Translations under genes and position numbers: made by a program
Shown: piece after piece, positions 61,630 to 64,000 of the stretch
How the letters are laid out: each line of letters opens with the position of its first letter
Position numbering within the stretch: the first letter of the stretch is position 1
DNA from: Planctomycetaceae bacterium
GTDB lineage: Bacteria; Planctomycetota; Phycisphaerae; SM23-33
Assembly: GCA_039680605.1 (NCBI GenBank)
Contig: JBDKTA010000058.1
Location: 1-64,000 of the forward strand
Length of the DNA: 64,000 nt
Direction of reading: 5' to 3'
Notes under the pieces: generated by a model
What the model was told of the DNA's origin: nothing
The model's database searches: none
Seen by the model: only the letters and a program-made list of their open reading frames with translations

Positions 61630-62040
61630 GGGACAGGGAGTGCGGGATTTAGGGGATTGAGAGGATTAAGAGGATTAAAACAAAGACGGGGACGGGGCAG
61701 ATTGACGGGGATCGGTTTTTTTCGTCCTCGTCCTCGTCCTCGTCGTCGGTTGTTGCTGTTCAATGCCTGGGACGGGGAGTGCGGGATTGGGACCTGATTG
61801 AGAGGATTAAGAGGATTAAGACAAAGACCGGGACGGGGCAGATCGACGGGGATCGGTTTTTTTCGTCCTCGTCCTCGTCCTCGTCGTCGGTTGTTGCTGT
61901 TCAATGCCGGGGACGGGGAGTGCGGGATTGGGATGGGATTGAGAGGATTAAGAGGATTAAGACAAAGACCGGGACGGGGCAGATGGACGGGGATCGGTTT
62001 TTTTCGTCCTCGTCCTTCGTCGTCGGTTGTTTCTTTTCGA
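61630..62040 (+). repeat. About 125-bp repeat array, plus orientation, three units
   Basis: Units at about 61630-61769, 61770-61917 and 61918-62040, with the same core as at 60386-60658. Differences are mainly point changes and the number of TCGTCC triplets. Fills most of the 498-bp gene-free gap after the BRO gene. Confidence 0.85.
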
Positions 62041-62054
62041 AGACCGCTGCGAAC

Positions 62055-62060
62055 TATAAT
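62055..62060 (+). promoter_or_regulatory. Predicted -10 element of the 62097 gene
   Basis: Perfect TATAAT 36 bp before the ATG at 62097. The -35 would fall just outside the repeat array and is weak. Confidence 0.5.
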
Positions 62061-62096
62061 ACTCCTGTCGGGCACACACCAAGAGGGGAGACAGTC

Positions 62097-62423
62097 ATGA
62101 AAGCCAGCAGGTACTATGTCGTGGCCACCTATCGCGTCGGCGACTTCAACCAGTTCAAGGACGAGTTCGACCAGGCGCAGGACATGCTCCAGTCGATGGG
62201 CGGGTTCAAGAAGACTTACCTCAATCGCGGACTGGACGATCCCAACCTGATCGTCATCGTCCACGAGTGCGGCAGTCTGCAGAAGGCCCGCGACTTCTAT
62301 GACTCGCAGGAATTCAAGCAGTGCCTGGACAAGGCCGGCATCGTCGAAAAACCCCAGGTGTCCTTCGTCGAAGAACTCTGGCGAACGCCGCAACTGGCCA
62401 TGGCAGACGCCCGGCCGGAATAG
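62097..62423 (+). CDS. Small protein of unknown function, dimeric alpha/beta-barrel-like
   Basis: A 108-residue protein: YYVVATYRVGDFNQFKDEF, LIVIVHECGSLQKARDFYD and LDKAGIVEKPQVSFVEEL, with alternating strands and helices that recall ferredoxin-like stress or monooxygenase-type domains (ABM/DUF1330). GAGGGGAGA precedes the ATG. It is followed 20 bp later by a glutaredoxin-like gene on the same strand. Function not determined. Confidence 0.7.
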   Translation: MKASRYYVVATYRVGDFNQFKDEFDQAQDMLQSMGGFKKTYLNRGLDDPNLIVIVHECGSLQKARDFYDSQEFKQCLDKAGIVEKPQVSFVEELWRTPQLAMADARPE

Positions 62424-62443
62424 TCGGCCAGGGGGGGGCGATC

Positions 62444-62683
62444 ATGCTTGTGCTGTTTCAATTTGAAGAGTGCGAGAACTCGCAACCGGTTCGGCGGCGG
62501 CTGACGGAACTGGGGGTTGACTTCGTCAGCATCAACGCCCCGCAGGGACACCCGGAGAAAGACCAGGTCATGACGCGGCTCTTCGGCAGCGCCAAGACGC
62601 CGGCCTTGTGGGACACGCGGACCGGGGCGCTGGTCCAGGGCGAGCAGAGTTGTCTTGAATATGTCAATGAGCATTGGCGGTGA
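62444..62683 (+). CDS. Glutaredoxin-like small protein, monothiol
   Basis: A 79-residue protein with a thioredoxin-like beta-alpha-beta start, LVLFQFEECENSQPVRRRLTELGVDFVSI, and the cis-proline segment KTPALWD. The redox motif is CENS instead of CPYC, leaving a single Cys. GGGGGGCG lies upstream. It forms a small operon with the 62097 gene. It may be a redox sensor or GST-like scaffold rather than an active glutaredoxin. Confidence 0.7.
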   Translation: MLVLFQFEECENSQPVRRRLTELGVDFVSINAPQGHPEKDQVMTRLFGSAKTPALWDTRTGALVQGEQSCLEYVNEHWR

Positions 62684-62803
62684 AACTCTTCTTAAGAAGA
62701 TGCTAAGCCGCAAGCGGCTCGGTCGCTTGGGGCCTGGCGTCTTGTGAGCTTAAAGCCCGCGCGGTTTCGCAATCGGCGCGGCGTTTTGCTATGCTTGCAC
62801 CTC

Positions 62804-64000
62804 ATGACGGTGCGGGCGATTATTCTGGCGGCGTTTGGAGCGGCGTTTATCGCCACGGTCGGCTATTTCAACGACCAGGTCCCGCGCCTGAACCATTTCG
62901 TGGGCAATCAGTTCCCGATCGTGGTGTTCTTTCCGCTGATCATTTTTGCGCTGCTGATCAACCCGCTGCTGCGCCGCGTCAAGGCGCGGTGGATGCTTTC
63001 GGGGGCCGAAATCGCCGTGGTGACCGCTCTGCTGCTGGCGGCATGCAACATCCCCGGCTCGGGATTCATGCGCTGGTGGAGCCGCCAGGCGGCGCTGCCG
63101 GCGGTCAGCAACCTCAAGGAACTCAGTTGGCGCAAGAGCGAAGCCCTGAGCTACGTCCCGGCGGCGCTGCTGCTCAATGGCGGGCGCTACGAGGCGTCGA
63201 TCAACGACAGCTTCGTCAGCGGCAGCGGGGGGGCGAGGGTCTCGCTGGAGCAGTTGCCCTGGCGGGCGTGGACCGGGCCCATCGCAAGCTGGGTGCCGGT
63301 GGCGCTGCTTTTTGCCGGCGCGTCGATCTGCCTGGCGCTGATCGTACACCGCCCCTGGTCGACGCAGGAGCGCCTGCCGTACCCGGTAGCGCAGTTCGCC
63401 GGCGCGTTCATCAACTCGCCGCGCGCGATCTTCACCAACCGCCTGTTCTGGGTCGCGGCGGCGTCGATCTTTGTGCTGCACGTGGCCAACGGTTCGTACC
63501 TGTGGGCGATGGGCCAAAGCCCGCGCGACGTGCTGGCGTGGGATTTCTCAGCGCCGTTCGCCCAGACGTTCCCGGCGTTCTGGGACATGATCTCGACGGT
63601 CCCCTGGGGCGGCAACTCGGTGCTGTACTTCCCCATTTATCCGACGCTGGTGGCGTTCGCGTGCTTTGTGGCCGCCGATGTGAGCCTGTCGATCGGCCTG
63701 AGCGTGGCGGCCTGGTCGCTGGCGGGATACGTGCTGGTGCTGACGGGGGTGAAGTTCGAGTGGGTGGCGCTCGAAGGGGGCGTGGGACCCTGGCAGAGCG
63801 CCGGCTCGTGCATCGCGTTGGCGATGGCGATGGCGTACTTCGGGCGCCGGCACTACTGGAACCTGCTGCGCCGGGCGTTCTGCGCCGGCGGCAAGAACGT
63901 CCTGGGGCATGAAGTCTGGGCGGCACGCGTGCTGCTGCTATGCACGGCCGGCCTGACCGCCATCCTGGCGGCGTGGGGCGTGGCGTGGCCGGTGGCGCTG
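62804..64000 (+). CDS. Multispanning membrane protein, DUF6785-like, cut by window end
   Basis: 399 codons open to the window end. ATG at 62804: MTVRAIILAAFGAAFIATVG, then NQFPIVVFFPLIIFALLINP, ACNIPGSGFMRWWSRQAALP and GGNSVLYFPIYPTLVAFACF. At least eight helices are visible. The NIPGSG and GGNSVLYFPIYP segments fit the planctomycete DUF6785/oligopeptide-transporter-like group. Substrate unknown. C-terminus not seen. Confidence 0.75.
   Translation, partial: MTVRAIILAAFGAAFIATVGYFNDQVPRLNHFVGNQFPIVVFFPLIIFALLINPLLRRVKARWMLSGAEIAVVTALLLAACNIPGSGFMRWWSRQAALPAVSNLKELSWRKSEALSYVPAALLLNGGRYEASINDSFVSGSGGARVSLEQLPWRAWTGPIASWVPVALLFAGASICLALIVHRPWSTQERLPYPVAQFAGAFINSPRAIFTNRLFWVAAASIFVLHVANGSYLWAMGQSPRDVLAWDFSAPFAQTFPAFWDMISTVPWGGNSVLYFPIYPTLVAFACFVAADVSLSIGLSVAAWSLAGYVLVLTGVKFEWVALEGGVGPWQSAGSCIALAMAMAYFGRRHYWNLLRRAFCAGGKNVLGHEVWAARVLLLCTAGLTAILAAWGVAWPVAL

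Noticed and set aside
61779-62096. Upstream extension of the 62097 gene giving a 214-residue protein
   Set aside because: The added part is translated repeat array (Ser and Lys/Ile runs); a ribosome-binding site and TATAAT support the start at 62097.
62791-63912. Plus-strand open frame of 373 codons starting MLAPHDGAGDY
   Set aside because: The frame starting at 62804 gives clear membrane helices and family-like motifs and stays open to the window end.

Overview
The window looks like a chromosome segment of a planctomycete, most likely Phycisphaerae-like. That placement is an inference from gene content and style: high GC, a PEP-CTERM protein, a GH29 fucosidase, paired URO-D-like proteins, a DUF6785-type membrane protein, many secreted or lipoprotein genes of unknown role, and an unusual load of short palindromic repeats between (and twice inside) genes. 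The rnf operon, together with ApbE, points to anaerobic or low-oxygen energy metabolism. No rRNA, tRNA, CRISPR array or intact insertion sequence was seen.

Layout. 0-5 kb: a secreted transglutaminase/esterase fusion and an alpha-L-fucosidase. 5-11 kb: an RND efflux operon (tetR, adaptor, pump) with two operator palindromes upstream. 11-15 kb: DinD-like protein, a secreted unknown, an MFS transporter. 15-21 kb: queF-apbE-membrane protein operon, HicBA pair, queC, a DtxR-family regulator with a tiny Cys-rich membrane protein, and a CCA-adding/poly(A) polymerase type enzyme. 21-27 kb: a complete fatty-acid synthesis operon (rpmF-plsX-fabH-fabD-fabG-acpP-fabF). 27-33 kb: alaS and a restriction-modification pair. 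33-44 kb: hydrolases, asparagine synthetase, rsmD, fasciclin protein, a deleted IS200-type transposase remnant, a PEP-CTERM protein, a membrane protease-like protein with a Zn-ribbon/TPR partner, a Gfo/Idh/MocA oxidoreductase and an MFS exporter. 44-49 kb: a three-gene plus-strand operon of a degenerate phosphoesterase and two URO-D-like proteins. 49-56 kb: the rnf operon in the order small membrane gene-C-D-G-E-A-B. 56-60 kb: lipoprotein, MscS channel, DUF2254 protein. 60-64 kb: arfB and a BRO-type gene set among arrays of a roughly 125-bp repeat, two small genes, and a membrane protein running off the end.

How parts fit together. ApbE, encoded near 16 kb, would attach FMN to the Thr residues seen in RnfG and RnfD of the operon at 50-56 kb. 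QueF and QueC are two steps of queuosine synthesis, lying on either side of the HicBA pair. The DtxR regulator and the small Cys-rich protein suggest iron or manganese control, although no feoB is present here.

The most unusual material is structural: a 157-bp nested palindrome with two same-sized inner hairpins (44660-44816), at least eight families of palindromic repeats, two apparent in-frame repeat insertions in housekeeping genes (queC, alaS), and predicted promoters that would leave queC and cca mRNAs almost leaderless. Among proteins, the RnfB with one C-terminal iron-sulfur cluster site lost and the phosphoesterase that has lost its metal ligands stand out.
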